Below are positions 24,500 to 39,818 of a DNA stretch of 64,000 nucleotides, in pieces. How positions within the stretch are numbered: position 1 is the first letter of the stretch; the number at the start of each line of letters is the position of its first letter. Made by a program: the position numbers and the translations under genes. The notes beneath the pieces are model-generated. The model was not told the DNA's origin and did not search any database. It saw nothing but the letters and a program-made list of their open reading frames with translations. Source of the DNA: Nymphaea colorata (Eukaryota; Streptophyta; Magnoliopsida; Nymphaeales; Nymphaeaceae); NCBI RefSeq assembly GCF_008831285.2, contig NC_045148.1, positions 19,337,002-19,401,001 of the forward strand. The letters run 5' to 3'.

Positions 24500-27452
24500 G
24501 AATAGCTCCATTAACTCAAACCTGTGACCTAGCAATAAAATCTAAACCATAGAGATCCGTGGGTCATGTAAAGATAGAATGTCGATCACAACATTTGGTT
24601 TTCAGATTCTAGGAATGAATTGTGCCGAGTTCATTCTTAAGAAAATTGGCACAACCGTTAAAAAGGTTGGTAGGTGGTTAGTTTTTGTTTTGAATTGTTA
24701 TGTTGTCGATTCTTTGTATTAAAAAAAAAACATCGACATGCGAACTGAAACATAATATAATATGGGTGTTATTTGAAGACATCCAAAACAACCCTAAATC
24801 CTCAAATAAAAAAAAAATCAAATTAACGAGATTTCATCACGCTCACCCAAATTTGGCCGAGCTCTCAAGAAATTGGATCTGATACTTTCACCAGATCCGC
24901 GTTTGCATGAGCCTTGGGTTGGCATGCATGTTCTTTTATAAAGAAGGCGTTGACGTTGTTTGCATGGTGCTTCCCAACAAACCACGCCCCACACGTTAAG
25001 AACTCCCTTCTTTTGTTATCTATATTTGTTGGAAGATGACATCCAATTCACACGAAATCGGCGTACAATGACTCGATGTGGTAGTCGATTCAAGAGTTCT
25101 ACAAGCTCGTTCTTGAATATTTTCAAAAAAATGTTACAGCGTTTTTATTGTTTAATTAATTCTCATACATTTTTTCATTATTTTTTTTATTCCAAAACTA
25201 GTTTTTGGCCCATTTGAACCAGCAGATTTTGGCAAATTGGTCGATTCGCCAAATCAGCAGCATGCCCAATGGATTTGGTTCTCTAAGTAATGTTAAAGAC
25301 ATTTTCAAAATAGGAGCTCGAGTTTGAGCTGGACAATGACAGATTTTGTTGGAGCTCGAGATTGATTTGTTTAAGCTCGTGAACAAAAACCTAGCCGTTG
25401 TTCGAGCTAAGCAGCTCGAGACTGACAATACTTTAGCTTGACCCGAGTTACATATTATAGGCTTGTGTGGGCAGTTGCCCACACCAGAATCAAAATTTCT
25501 CTTTATTTTTACATAATTGCCTTACATTTATATACTATTTACTTATTCTATGCCCTTTAAAGCAATGACATTTTTTTAAAATAGTGCCCTTAAAAGAACC
25601 AGTTCCACCCTTCTAAGACCCACCTCGAGCTTAGCTCAAACTCTGAACTTGAGATTGGCTTTACTCACCTGAAATTGAGCTCTAATGAGGGAGCTAAAAA
25701 TTTTATTCGAGGGATACTAATTCAGAAATCTTGAATCCTTCAAACAGATGATGAAACGATTGAGTAGCACTAATCAAATGAACGTTGGGGCACCAATACA
25801 GCAATGAGCAAATGGTTGGAGAAAATGGACGCACAAATAACTATTTTTTTGTGTGGAGCTGTGTGGTCATATGCCCACACAAGCATCTTGGAAGCGGTTT
25901 GAGAAGATTTAAGCTGAATGAATACACATAAAGAGGTCAGGCTGGTGTTTGGTCTCTTAGAACTTAAAATGACTAGACTCTCATACTAATTAAGCTTCCA
26001 TGGCCTGCTCTCCGCCTCATTAAAGAAAAAAAAAAAAAAAGGAAAAGGACTACAAAATCATCTATGGTTGTGAAAATAATCACAAAATTTGGATAAGTAA
26101 CCTTGCAGAAATTAATTACTTCGTAGGTCACATTTGATTTGATTTTTATTTTGATAAACTTATCAGGGTTGTATAAAAAGATTTTTTTTTTTTCAGGGTT
26201 ACCTTTTGCCTAGAATTTAAAGCATGAGACCGCCTTTTTTGTAAATTTTAAAAAGCGATATACTTTTCTTTAAAACTCTTAAATGAGGGTTTGAAGTAAG
26301 CTTATATTAACCTGGAAAATGAAACATGTTTTGAGTCAACATTGTCCTCAATTAGATTGCATTTTTCACTCTTGTTCACTTCTATCAATTTTTAATATGC
26401 TAATAATATAAGTCATTAAAGTGTGATAACGGAAAATTTATTGTAGCTGACAGATTCTGGTTTCAGATCAACGTACTGAAAAATCTGTGACTCGTTATCA
26501 CTGAATTGAAAAGAAAAGAAAACTTGGAAAAGAAAGTCTGTAAGAATTTTTGCTTCCATTAACCTGTTGTATTGACAAGCAGGACGTGACAGTTCGTTTT
26601 CTCTATCTTCCTGCTTCAAACTTTTTGTTGAATTCAAAATGGCCCACTTACGAACAACTAGCAGCTGAAGTCAATGCACTTTCCATGTTGGTGCTTCTTC
26701 CTGTTTTTTTTTTCCATTCATTGCTCAGCACAATCTTGCAGTGAGAAAACGCGTTTGATATAGATTTCCATAATACGTCATCGACTCCGGAAGCAACGTG
26801 CTCTCAACAATCTCAAATATCTTTCTTCTAAACCAACTAATTAAACAAATCATCAAACTGAAAAATCTCCATATTCTTTCTGAGATTATGATTGGTCATT
26901 GGAATATAATCAAATTAAAGATTAGACGTGATTCACTTGACATTAGATGTGCTAGAAGAACGAGTTTATAAACAAAAGCAGGAGGAGTTTAAAAATGGAA
27001 ATTAAAAAGTACTAACTCTTTCGGTTTAACAGAGAAACAAACCACTCTCAAATTGAGAGATGAAGCTGCAGTGGTTTGAATTTTGCTGTATTTATGGTCG
27101 CTTTTCTCGCCGTGTACAACTTTCGAGTGGAAGCGCATTTGAACCTTGAGAACTTTCTCTTTAGCAGCAGCGGTTCAACACTGTAAGAGGCTACAGTGAG
27201 ATTTGAACTTAGGACCAGCTGCCTACGATGTCTAAACACCAACAGGAAAAAGTAAGAAATTGAATTGCAACTGAGCACCAAGGACGAAGGATGTTTTTTT
27301 TTTTTTTTTTCTCTCTCCGTCTCTCTTTGGTCTCTTGGGTAGTAGTTTGAAAGATTACATTGATTTTAAACACCCTTCACAGCATTACCTTCAACTTCTA
27401 CATGAAGTGACACGTGAAAATTAATACTATATATATTAAAAAAAGTAAAAAG

Positions 27453-27498
<46 letters not shown>

Positions 27499-28140
27499 AA
27501 TTCAATTAGGATAGACTGATGCCTAATAGAGTGCTGGCTATAGCAGACATTGTGTAATAAATGCACACTCCATATGCAATCAATGCCGACTGTCCGCTAG
27601 ATTCACATTTCCATACAAAAGGGCAAGCAAATCCAAAGCTGCATAATTAATCAATGCTAGTCGGTTTACTAAATCAAATAGATCAAGTTCGGATTCCTTC
27701 AGAGCCAAAAGCCCAACGGTTGGCAAACACAATCTTCAATAGATTCCGGTTGGGAAATAGGCGATTGCCGAGCCACTCAGCCAAGTCCAATGGAAAAGTT
27801 TCAGGTTGTCTGAATTTAGGAAATGACTCGTTTTCGTAAGGAAAAAGAGAGATTTCCTGTGAAACAAACGGGGAGCAAGGAAATTTTGTTGGCCTTCGAG
27901 GACGCTACTGCCTTTGACAAAGAGAGAAAGTGAGAGGTATCGTGCATCGATGAAAACGTTGCCGGCATTGCTGCGTGAATAGATGACAGCACCGCACAAC
28001 TCTCTCTCTCTCTCTCTCTCTCTCCCGCTCGCTCTCTCTCTCCCCCCGCGATGATCTGTCCTCTCTTGTCTTCTATAGGTGAAGTGGAAACTTCTCTGAT
28101 ATAGAAAAGGATCAATTCAAAAGCCCGAGCTCAGTTTCCC
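24500..28140. other. Gene-poor spacer
   Basis: No supported gene. Degraded repeat-like sequence rich in GAGCTCGAG words occupies about 25.3-25.7 kb. A poly-A run ends near 26040, a poly-T run lies at about 27294-27310, and CT runs near 28004-28040 belong to the promoter/leader of the CRIB gene. Confidence 0.5.
27456..27495. repeat. (AT)n microsatellite
   Basis: About 20 AT units without interruption. Confidence 0.95.
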
Positions 28141-28207
28141 AATAACCCCTACCACCAATATCGAGAAAGCGAGAGAGGGAGGGGGAGGGACAGCACCGTC
28201 TTCCCTG

Positions 28208-28494
28208 ATGTTTGGTCGTGGTGGTTCTTTCGAAGCTCAGTCAACACCTAATGTGAGCATCGATTTCCTCACGCTCTGATTTTCTTTCAGATTCTCTCCT
28301 CACCTGTTCCCTCCGCTGCTCCGTATCGCTTATCCTTTTTCTTTTTCCCCATTTTTTCTGTAAAATGCACAGCCATCTACGTCTCGATCCTCTAGGTGGT
28401 GTGCTTTTTCTTTTGTTTGCCTGTTTTTTTTCTCTTGCCTTCTTCTAATATCGCCTTCTATAATAATCTTTTCCTTTTTTATGCACAGCAGTAA
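28208..28494 (+). other. Upstream ORF in the spliced leader of the CRIB gene
   Basis: A 5' exon ending AAT/GTGAGC at 28252 contains ATG at 28208 followed by 14 open codons. The next leader exon begins after a tandem CAGCAG acceptor at 28486-28491, and both choices stop the uORF at the same TAA (28492-28494), giving 16 or 15 codons. That exon (to 28584) has another short uORF, and a third leader segment begins at 28672 just before the main ATG. The exon structure is inferred from splice signals only. Confidence 0.4.
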
Positions 28495-28700
28495 CGCCTC
28501 AATATGTTCAACCACATTCTCTGAAGATGATACGAATGGGAAGTCTTTAGATTGATTTCCGTCGTTGTGTGGATCTTACGGAAGGTATTCCTCACATTGT
28601 GTTTCATTTTACGTTACAAAACGCATTTTAGTTGACTTCTTTTTTCTTTCCCCTCTTTTCTTGATGATCAGCATTGTGGTGGTGGAAGAGACCGTTATCC

Positions 28701-30918
28701 ATGGCGACCAAGATGAAAGGGTTCTTCAAGGGGATTAAATATATACAGCAAATTTTTGGTATGCTTGTTCACCGCCAAAGAGTGATAGATTTTTTATGTC
28801 ATGCTCAATCATTTACTGTTAGCTTCATGGCTCATCTCCTTATTCGCTTTTCCCTTCTGCTCCTTTTCTTTTTTGGGTTTTGCAGTTTACAAAGATCATG
28901 AAATGGAAATAGGGTATCCTACAGACGTAAGACATGTGGCTCATGTAGGCTGGGATGGTTCATCCATGAGTACTCCGAGCTGGGTAAGTACAAGAGAAAG
29001 GCCATTTTCTTCTGCTGCCAAGTCTTGTCATTGTAGAAAAGCCGCAGTGCTGAGTTGATGCAAAACTTGATGAATGGGGTCCTAATACTTGTCATATTCT
29101 TTCATATACGAAAAGGAAATGAAAACCATCCGGGGGGAAAAAGATTCTTTTCTTCAAACTACAGGAGCAGAAGAGGTGAAGGATGATACAGTTATGCAAG
29201 TTAGTTAATATGCCATCAGCACTCCAGGATATGGTTTCTTTCTCATATTCTTTTGGCCAAGTGAAGCAAAAATTAGAACAAGTTGGCATGAGTTCTATGC
29301 CTAGTATAACTTGAAAAATTAGAAGTTCTGCAGCAAATTTCTGCAGTCAGTGAACTTGGTAGATAGAAACATGGATCAATATTCCTCCCGACGTGGAAGT
29401 TCTGATACGTTCAATCGTCTAGATTAAATCCATAATTTCTGCATTTGTGCGGATCCAATCAATCTTATACGTTTCAGAAGTCCGTTGACGGACTCGAAAC
29501 CGCAGCGGCTGGGAATTACTCTGGCTAACACTGTAGCTAACAACTCTTGCCTGTGCCGGGACTAGTTTTTGTGCAGTCTAATTTCTACAAGCAAACCCGC
29601 TTCCCTTCTCTAAAAGTTGGCTTCCTCGCTCTCTCTGCACGTAACGCCTCTCGTCAAATTTAGAAGCGGGTGTGCTTCTATATCTAAAGTTCGTTTGATA
29701 CATAGACATGTTTTCTATATTATGCAGATGAATGAATATAAGACAGCTCCTGAATTCTCATCAACATCACTGGCCAACTTTGGAAAATCGGGGGAGATGG
29801 CTTCCTGGACATCAGATGGCAAGTTCATTGTTTCTCTGTTTTCTCTTTTCATCCTTGTCTCGACCTTAGAGTTGATCATGGTTTCAGAATTAGCATAATA
29901 AGAGATATAAGAGCAGGATGTCTAAATCAGTTTGAATGTGCTAGTCATCTATGATTTATTATTTCCAATGTTCATCATTCTCATTCTTTCTTTGTTAATA
30001 TTAAGCAACTGGGGACCTATTCTGAAGCATAAGTGATTAGCACTCGTTACTGAATCCAAATAGTTCAAACGTGTCTTCTTATTCAATCCTCTCTTTGAAA
30101 GTTGTTCTTGTGAAAGAACAGAATACAGAGAAATGGTCTTGATTATCTGTGCTTGTTGTACATATTGGTTTTTATGTATTATCCTTATAAGCTACTTGGA
30201 CTTGGAGGATGTTTTACAACTACTAGGCTATTGTTGTACTGTAGTTGTTGTCTGGAGGATTGAGGGTACAAGGAGAACACAATTTATAAAGAGAGCCATC
30301 TATCATTGTAAACAGACAATAGTCTTTTTGGTTCTTCATGCTACTTTTTTTGGCATAACTTGAAAACTATGTGGTTTTATAGATCATAGTTTTATAATAA
30401 GCCACTGAAATGAAGAGCTTCCGCAGTTTCAATGTGAATCCAACAGATGTTAAAAATAGATGGAACACTGTGATTGGTGTTTCATTTACGAACCAATTTG
30501 TCTACATGATATATCTTTTAAATAGCAAAGCTAATTGGCAAATATATATAAATATATATATATATATGGACATTTCTATTGCTTTTCATAAATCTTAGTC
30601 GATACTTGGAGATAGCATCTTACATACTTTATGCGAAAGCAATTGTAGAAGTTTGATTCTCTTTAACGCGGATGAATGGTATCTTTTGGCTAACTAATTT
30701 TGCTTCTTTTCTTTATTGGGAACTTAGATTTTCAGCCTGCTGAGCCATTTCAACAGGGCCCTGATGTCTTTGTTGGTACACCCACAACTGAAAGCCCCCG
30801 AAAGCGCAAAAAATCAAAGAGTTGTTCTGCAGCAAAGTCATCGAGGCCTCCAAAACAGAAGGCATCAGCAGAGAAGCTGATGCAGAAACATGTTGAGCCT
30901 AAAGGGAGCTTGTGCTAG
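28701..30918 (+). CDS. ROP-interactive CRIB motif-containing protein (RIC10/11-like)
   Basis: Four exons, 28701-28758, 28886-28983, 29728-29818 and 30728-30918, encode 145 residues. The start [15 protein letters not shown] gives a basic amphipathic N-terminus. The CRIB motif [17 protein letters not shown] (about residues 28-44) binds active ROP GTPases. A short acidic/polar middle and a Lys/Ser-rich basic tail follow ([10 protein letters not shown]). RIC proteins are small effectors of ROP signalling in polarity, cytoskeleton and hormone responses, and lack catalytic domains. The third intron appears to begin with GC: only the break GATG/GCAAGT keeps phase with the next exon and restores the family-like SDDFQP junction. 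Subfamily placement (RIC10/11) rests on N-terminal similarity and size. Confidence 0.9.
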
Positions 30919-32969
30919 ATCTACATTCTCTATTGCTTGTGGTGTACAAGTCTGTCGTATAGAAAAAGGAACACACATTAGTTTACAGAGGAAGTACATT
31001 GTTGGCCCTTTGACTGAGTTCCCTTTAGAAGCAGCATGCTTGTCTTCTAAGCAATGGTGGTGGTGGCTAAAGGAGAGAAAATTGAGGGATTTGGTTGAAC
31101 TGCGTGTGTAATTCATACTTAGCTTCACTTGTGGAGTTGTTCTTGTCTTTCTCCGTGACCCATAAGAGAAGTTATAAATCTTTGGGTTTGCCTTGTGATT
31201 GTGTGTCTACTCTCCGATTCTTTTATTCCATTTATGAATAATTGTTCTAAAAGTTGTGAAGAATTTGTGTTTCCATCTGCTGACATTATCGAGATGCTAA
31301 CAAGTTGTGTTGTCATTCACGTCCCATGGACTTCACTTGAAATCTCGTACTGTAAAAATTAGAGGTAGCCATTCAGGTTAGGATCGCAGTCTATGATCAC
31401 AACTATATGTTTCATATATTTTGTGATCACAAAACATACAGTTTATGATCAGAAAGCAGGCTTTCAAATTTCTTTTTATTTTCCATTAATGGAACCCAAA
31501 ACCCGCGGTGCCTTGTCATTGCCTCCCCAACATCGCAACAACAGCCCATTAAGCTCTACGAACTACGACAGCAGCTTGCTTTACAAGATATCAGTATCAC
31601 AATCAAGTTTCAACTCGTTATCTGCCGGAGCAACTTAGCCTACCGAACCATCAGTAATTCTTAACCGTTATGTACAGAACAGTACTTGCGGTAACGAGGA
31701 CAAGCCATTTTACCGGCTAAGCGGTGAGAGACTTTTGGTTCGTCAGAGATAGAAGGGAGATAGATTACGAATAGATGGTCCAGTCCGATCATTCGCGGTG
31801 ACAATGGTGGCTTCGGCGAAACTTGGATCAAACCGGACATTGAATTCCTGGCACAACACCATGTTTAGCCGACGGATATAATTTTCGACAAAAGATTGCA
31901 AGAAGGCCTAATAAACGCTGGCCTCAGATAGGATGGCAGTTGATCTAACATGGTCGCGTTGATCTAACATGGTCGCATTTAAAGTTCGACAAAAAAAAGG
32001 ACGCATTCTTAACAACCGCACCAAGCCATCTCAGCTCGGGTTTTTAAATACCAGAGTCGTTTCAATGTGCTTTCTTTCTTGAAATCATATTGTCTGCCGC
32101 ATCAAGCTCATCTAACAGGCACGGTTGCTGTAAAATGTCAATGAACCTATGTTGAAGAATTCTTCACAACCGCATCGAGCTCGTCTACTAGGTTCAGGCT
32201 TTCAAGTACCAAACACACCATTAACATTATAAAATCATGAGAAATTTTCCCAAAAAAGCTCGTCTAGTGGAATAAGGTGTACCAAAGCACATCAGCTCAA
32301 TCGAGGCAGGGACTGATAAGCCAGTTCCTTTTTTGAATCCCTCCGGCATCATCTTCCTTATGCTGCACATGAAAGACCACTAATGTGCAAGTTAAAGCAG
32401 GGAGAGTATAGTACCCAAAGCACCATAAACAGAGCTACGCCTTAAAATGACAAAAGATTGGATAAGAGCTTGGGCTCTTCTCTGAAAAGTAACGATGAAA
32501 TATTACTCCTAATCACCCAAAGAGTACCAAAGCACATCATCAACAGACATCATATTTTTCCAAACAGGTGAAGTCCTCCCTCCCAAACTTCTACATTTTT
32601 TTTTTCAACTGAACCTTAATAATACGAACCGCTTTGGGAAACCATAGCTCTTGTTACAAGTAAAGACGAAAATTCCAATTCATATGCCCAACTGGGTGTT
32701 CAAGCTAAAAGATAACCCATTAAATTCTAAATATCATTTGTCTCCTCGCCAACAAAAAAAATGATAAATAGACTAGTTAGGCATGATTACCACGAAAACA
32801 GAAAACAAAACTCTGAGTCTGGGTCAAATGAAAGACAGAAGAACAAGTAGATGGGACACGAAAACAGAATGTTCACTTGGCCGATGCAGTGTTATGTCTG
32901 AGAAACAACAGACCACCCATGTCCTAACTAAGTACTTGAACAATGCTTTCCCCTGGAACATGGCCCTCC
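30919..32969. other. Convergent spacer between RIC and S13 genes
   Basis: Starts with the CRIB gene 3' UTR and ends with the likely S13 3' UTR. A 19-bp direct repeat (GTTGATCTAACATGGTCGC) occurs twice at 31931-31968. Loosely related ACAACCGCA... words recur at about 32.0-32.2 kb. No gene seen. Confidence 0.45.
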
Positions 32970-35449
<2,480 letters not shown>

Positions 35450-35562
35450 GGTGGCGGAGAATTACAGAGCGACGGCGGCAGGGTCGACTTGCTCCGACGG
35501 GCGGCTCCTCGCTCCCTCTCTCTTCCTCTCTCGTCTCGCTCGGGCTCCGCCCCAAGCAGCAA

Positions 35563-35571
35563 AAACCCTAA
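35563..35571 (+). promoter_or_regulatory. Telo-box in the S13 promoter/leader
   Basis: AAACCCTAA lies about 115 bases upstream of the S13 ATG. Telo-boxes are a known recurring element of plant ribosomal-protein and translation-factor promoters. No TATA box was obvious, which is also common for this gene class. Confidence 0.55.
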
Positions 35572-35929
35572 GTAGGTTGTGAACGGGTCGGATGTCATCC
35601 CGAGTTCAGCACAAATCTGACCCGAATTAGGCAAAGGGAAGTGGAGATAAGAAACCAAATCATTTGGATTAGGTACGGCGCATGCCTCTGGTTTCCTCGG
35701 GTCGGATATTGAGCTTATAATAAAAAACACCTCGGCTAGATCCGGTTAGTTGTTTGACTGGACCCAGGATGGGACCATCGGAACTAAGATTGGAAACTGG
35801 TGCAGCTTGAACCAGTGAGCTCGCACCAATGCTAGTAACTGGATTCCAACAGGTTAAATTGAACATAAACAGGTAATAACATCATAAAAGTTAGCATCTT
35901 ATTTAATATTATAAATAATTTTAGAGGAC

Positions 35930-36300
35930 TTTCAAAGGGAGTTGTTAAGGTAATAACATCATAAAAGTTTAGTTTCATATTTAATATGAAACTAAACTTA
36001 TTTTGGAGGACTTTTAAAGGAAGTTGTTAAGTAATTGGTTGTCTTGGTTCCTATGAAGATGTTAAAGATCAAGTTGAGATCTGCCAACCGAGTTATTATG
36101 ATGGTATCAAAGTCGGTTCAACATTCAAAGGTATGATTTCACATGTATGAATGTGCGTGCTTTAAGAGAAGTAAATTATAACATTCCAAAAATATGGTTT
36201 TATGCCAACATTGTAAACAACCTTGGTAAATGATTGACTGTTCTGGTTCCTAAACTTTCTAAACTTTTTTAAACTAAAACTGAAATCACTGAAATCGTTA
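35930..36300 (+). mobile_element. Degraded miniature LTR (TRIM-like) element
   Basis: A primer-binding-site-like TGGTATCAAAGTC lies at 36102-36114. It is preceded by a GTTCCTA...GAGTTATTATGA segment and followed by a short spacer (TTTAAGAGAAGTAAATTATAAC) and sequence resembling the preceding part again (TAAATGATTGACTGTTCTGGTTCCTA). The same order of words occurs around 57.0-57.3 and 62.46-62.63 kb. Boundaries are vague. Confidence 0.35.
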
Positions 36301-38611
36301 AAGAAGTGGGTTGTGTTTATCGTAACTTATGTATGTGGAATGCCAAAAAGAGGCCGCCCTATACCAACAAGTAGGTTTCATTTGATCTGGATGACTATTA
36401 CTTCAAATTTTTCTGGCGAGCCGGCTGATACCTTATCTATAAAATAAGCACCTATTCATTTCTATTGCTTTCAGCACGTTACTGCATGTTCTTACATGAG
36501 GATGAAAACTGCCGTTGCTTCAGTTGTGTTCCTGCTTAGCTTGGCTTTCTCATGGATTGTTCCGTGATATTGTTAGCCAAGTGGAAACTGTTCTTATCAT
36601 GAAAAGCACAAGGCAATACAGGTTCCGCGCAATGCCAAAGTCATAACCACTAATCAAGCTTACTTCAAGATCAGGAAACTTCAAACTTCCTCTTCCAAAG
36701 AGAAGTTGCATTTAAGACTCCTAGTGACCTGCCTGTTTGTGGATTTGGTATTATTGAATAAGAAACTTGATCATAGTTCAAATGAATTCTTATCTTTGAG
36801 TGACCCTTCTGTTTGACCTCCTGCTTTTGTATCTTACATACTTGTAAAAGACCAACAGCGTAGAGCTACGGGAAATCATTCTTTTCATATTATTCATCAA
36901 ACCAAGTATGACTTCTTGATCCACCATGCAACATACCATGTATAAGAACCATAAGCTTTTCAAGACAAGAGAGACATCATGAAACAAAAACATGGCATAG
37001 ATTAACATGGGTAACCTAACTGCTGGTGCCGGATCTTTCGATTTCAAGAAAAAAAAAAGGGCATAACTATTGCTCCTCCTCTCGTTTGCAAAATTTTGAC
37101 ATGTAAAGTCACTTCTTTTCTGTTCTAAACTATACCCAGTTGATTAAGGAATAAAGCAAAAGGAAGGGACAGTATATGGTTATTTTTCGTCCTTGTGCAT
37201 TCCCAGACTTTTAGCTTAAAAGGAATTGCATCAAGAGATTGCAGAGCAGAACATAAACTTTAACTATTGAAAGATAGGGAACCAGAGCTTGGGTATATCC
37301 TTTCTTATTAACCCGTTGACTTATGGATGCAGTTCCAACGAGAACCTCTGCAAATTGAGCGAACAGCTTATTCAAAACAAGCTGGAAAAGACACATTAAG
37401 AGCGACACTGAGTCCTGAAATAAGCAAACATGATTACTAGAACTTTGATTTACAAACCACGGTAAATGCCAAGAAAAGAACGGAGCTTATTGAATATGCC
37501 AATTGCAAACATAGAAACTGTCCACCTTCTACAAATTCAACCTATGGAACACCCTTCAGGGTATTTTGTGTGTACTGTAATTGTCATCAACTGTCCAATT
37601 AAGACCGAAACTACTTCAACTAAACGAAACCAACCACACAAAAAAGGCCATTACAAACTGTGTGTACTGTCATCTTACTGTAAAAAAGATCAATCATTTC
37701 GTTCGTTACCTTCAACTAAAAATACACCAACTTAGCCACAAAGACGTGCTTTCTGTAACAGTTGGGAGCCTGACATGCACAATGACACTAACAGCCAGAT
37801 AATTATACATATAGAAATCTAGCAGTAAATGCTGCAGACCAAACCAGCATTCTGCTTTGTGGGAACACCAGAGAATTGGGAATAAAACTCCAAGCTCTGA
37901 TGATGGGAGGCCGGAAGAGTCAGCAGGGAAAGATGTCGAGGATGAACCCCGGAAGAGAACAACGTTACATCACAAAATAGTTGATCGGCCGGACAGAAAC
38001 TAGATTCCCAGCACGTTACCCAATGGAAATCAAGGGTAAGACCGAAAAGGGAGAACGAAGGAAGATAAAACAATTTATCTCTCCTGTGAGTACGCGAATG
38101 AGTTCAACCAGTGCTCCTTGAGACTAATTGTTTCACCACATTTTTTTCCCTCTCTCTCATCTTTTCCTCCCTCTTTTCTCTTGTCCCTAGCTTGATTTAG
38201 TTTACCTCTGACTTTAGTCTATGCTTTCCCTTTTCCAAAACAAGAAAGACAGCTTCGACAGGCCGATATCTTTGTGAAACCAAGCTACATTGACAAATTC
38301 AGTCCCTTGACTCAACCATTTAAAATTATTCTTCGAGATTAACTTAATAGATAAGATAACTACAATTAAAAGGAGGAAGAAGATAGCGACTTAAAGGAGT
38401 TTCATAAGGAAAACATTTTAATACCATATTGTTGATTAAGTGACCTCAATCTGGTTTTTAGTTCGCATCTGAACCAACAATCGCATTGAAGTGTTGTGCG
38501 TTGTATAAGAGTTGGACAACCCCGCTCTGTTTTAAAGGCTTTCTTTGACCGTCGCTTGACAATATAATCGCTCAAGTCGACTAAGTCGGTGTCATTAGGT
38601 CCTCCTTTACC
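36300..38611. other. Spacer with no identified gene
   Basis: Only small ORFs. One 23-codon ORF at 36496-36567 encodes a signal-peptide-like stretch (see findings). About 38.4-38.6 kb is the presumptive promoter of the FHA gene. Confidence 0.4.
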
Positions 38612-39818
38612 ATGCGCCTGGAGCGTCCCGAGTCGGTTGCCGGTTGGCCGCAGATGGAGCTGGAGAGCAACGAAGGCGAGAAGATCAAAATAGAAAGTGG
38701 GCAGAAGGTCGAAGTAGGGAGGAAAGCCAATCCCACCTTGTTTTCCGATGATTTAACGATTTCGAGGACTCAAATCTCTCTTGAGCTGCGATCTCCTCCG
38801 TCCGGAAGCAAAAATGAGGGACGCATAGATGAAGAAACCGTGGTGTCTTTCCACGTTCTGGGCAGGAATCCAGTTTGCGTTATCAGAGGTGATGGCGGGA
38901 AAGGGGGCAGCCCCAGCCCAGCTCCAAGCCCCGCTTTCTTTAGGAAACCAGAAAGTGGGTACCTAAGAATCGGGGACAAGATATCTTTTTCAGTGAAGAA
39001 TCCGAAGTTTTTCCTCTTAAAGGGAGGCGTCTACGAGGGGGAAGAAATGGGAATAGCAGAAGCCGTCGAGAGGAGGAAAAGGACGACAGAAGAGAGGAAG
39101 AAGAGGGAGGGAGATGATGATATACGAGATATGCTTAACGAAGACGAAAAGGAAGCGTCTGGGGAGAATAATGAAGATTTGAAGTTGGAATCGTTTGATG
39201 CGTCTTCCATCGATCCCGTAAAAGGTCGGTTTCCTCAATTAACTGTTTGTTTTATTATTGTTCGCAGTTTATGTACGAGACGGGCTTGATTCTTGTGTCG
39301 ACTGAACTTCGTCAACACAAATCTTTTGTTGGGCAGAATTTGGTTTCCTTGTGATTGGCCATGAATTTGATGGTTACAAGAGTAAGTTAAAGGATATTAG
39401 AAAGTGGAATTGGTATGTGGACGACGCCGGCGACAGCAGCGAGGATGGTGAGGACTTCGAAGGAGAAGTGTCCAAGAGACGAACAGCTGGTATGAGGAAG
39501 AAGAAGCGAGGAGATGACAATGATGATGAAGATTGGGCCGGCGAGAGCAACGACAAAAAGGAGTTGATTTCAACGCTGCGAAATGGTAAGCGACCGAGAA
39601 CGCGAAGTATAGGCTCCCAGGATCCTGCTAAAGGATCGACATCAAGTGGAAAAAAGAAGCATTTCGAATTTGAAAAGAGATCTGAACATGAAGATGAAGG
39701 CGATGAATCCCTTGGAGGCTTTATCGTTAACGATGACGAATTAGAGGAGGAAGAAGAAGAAAAGGAGGAAGAGGAAGAGGAGGAAGATTATGATGAGGAC
39801 GAAGAAGAGGAAGACTGA
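38612..39818 (+). CDS. FHA-domain-like nuclear protein with acidic C-terminus
   Basis: Two exons, 38612-39224 and 39337-39818, join in a Glu codon to give 364 residues. Residues about 24-137 resemble a forkhead-associated fold: VGRK (35-38), DDLTISRTQISLEL, FHVLGRNPVCV and LRIGDKISF. FHA domains bind phosphothreonine. Gly-Arg, Ser-Arg and the final Asn-Pro are present, but the usual His after Ser-Arg is Gln, and a Pro/Ser/Gly-rich insertion precedes the last strands. A charged helical stretch follows (RRKRTTEERKKREGDDD), then the motif EFGFLVIGHEFDGY, which I recognise from plant FHA-only proteins. The tail holds basic patches (KRPRTR, GKKKH) and ends in about 45 mostly Glu/Asp residues. A nuclear chromatin- or RNA-linked adaptor is an inference. 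Confidence 0.82.
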
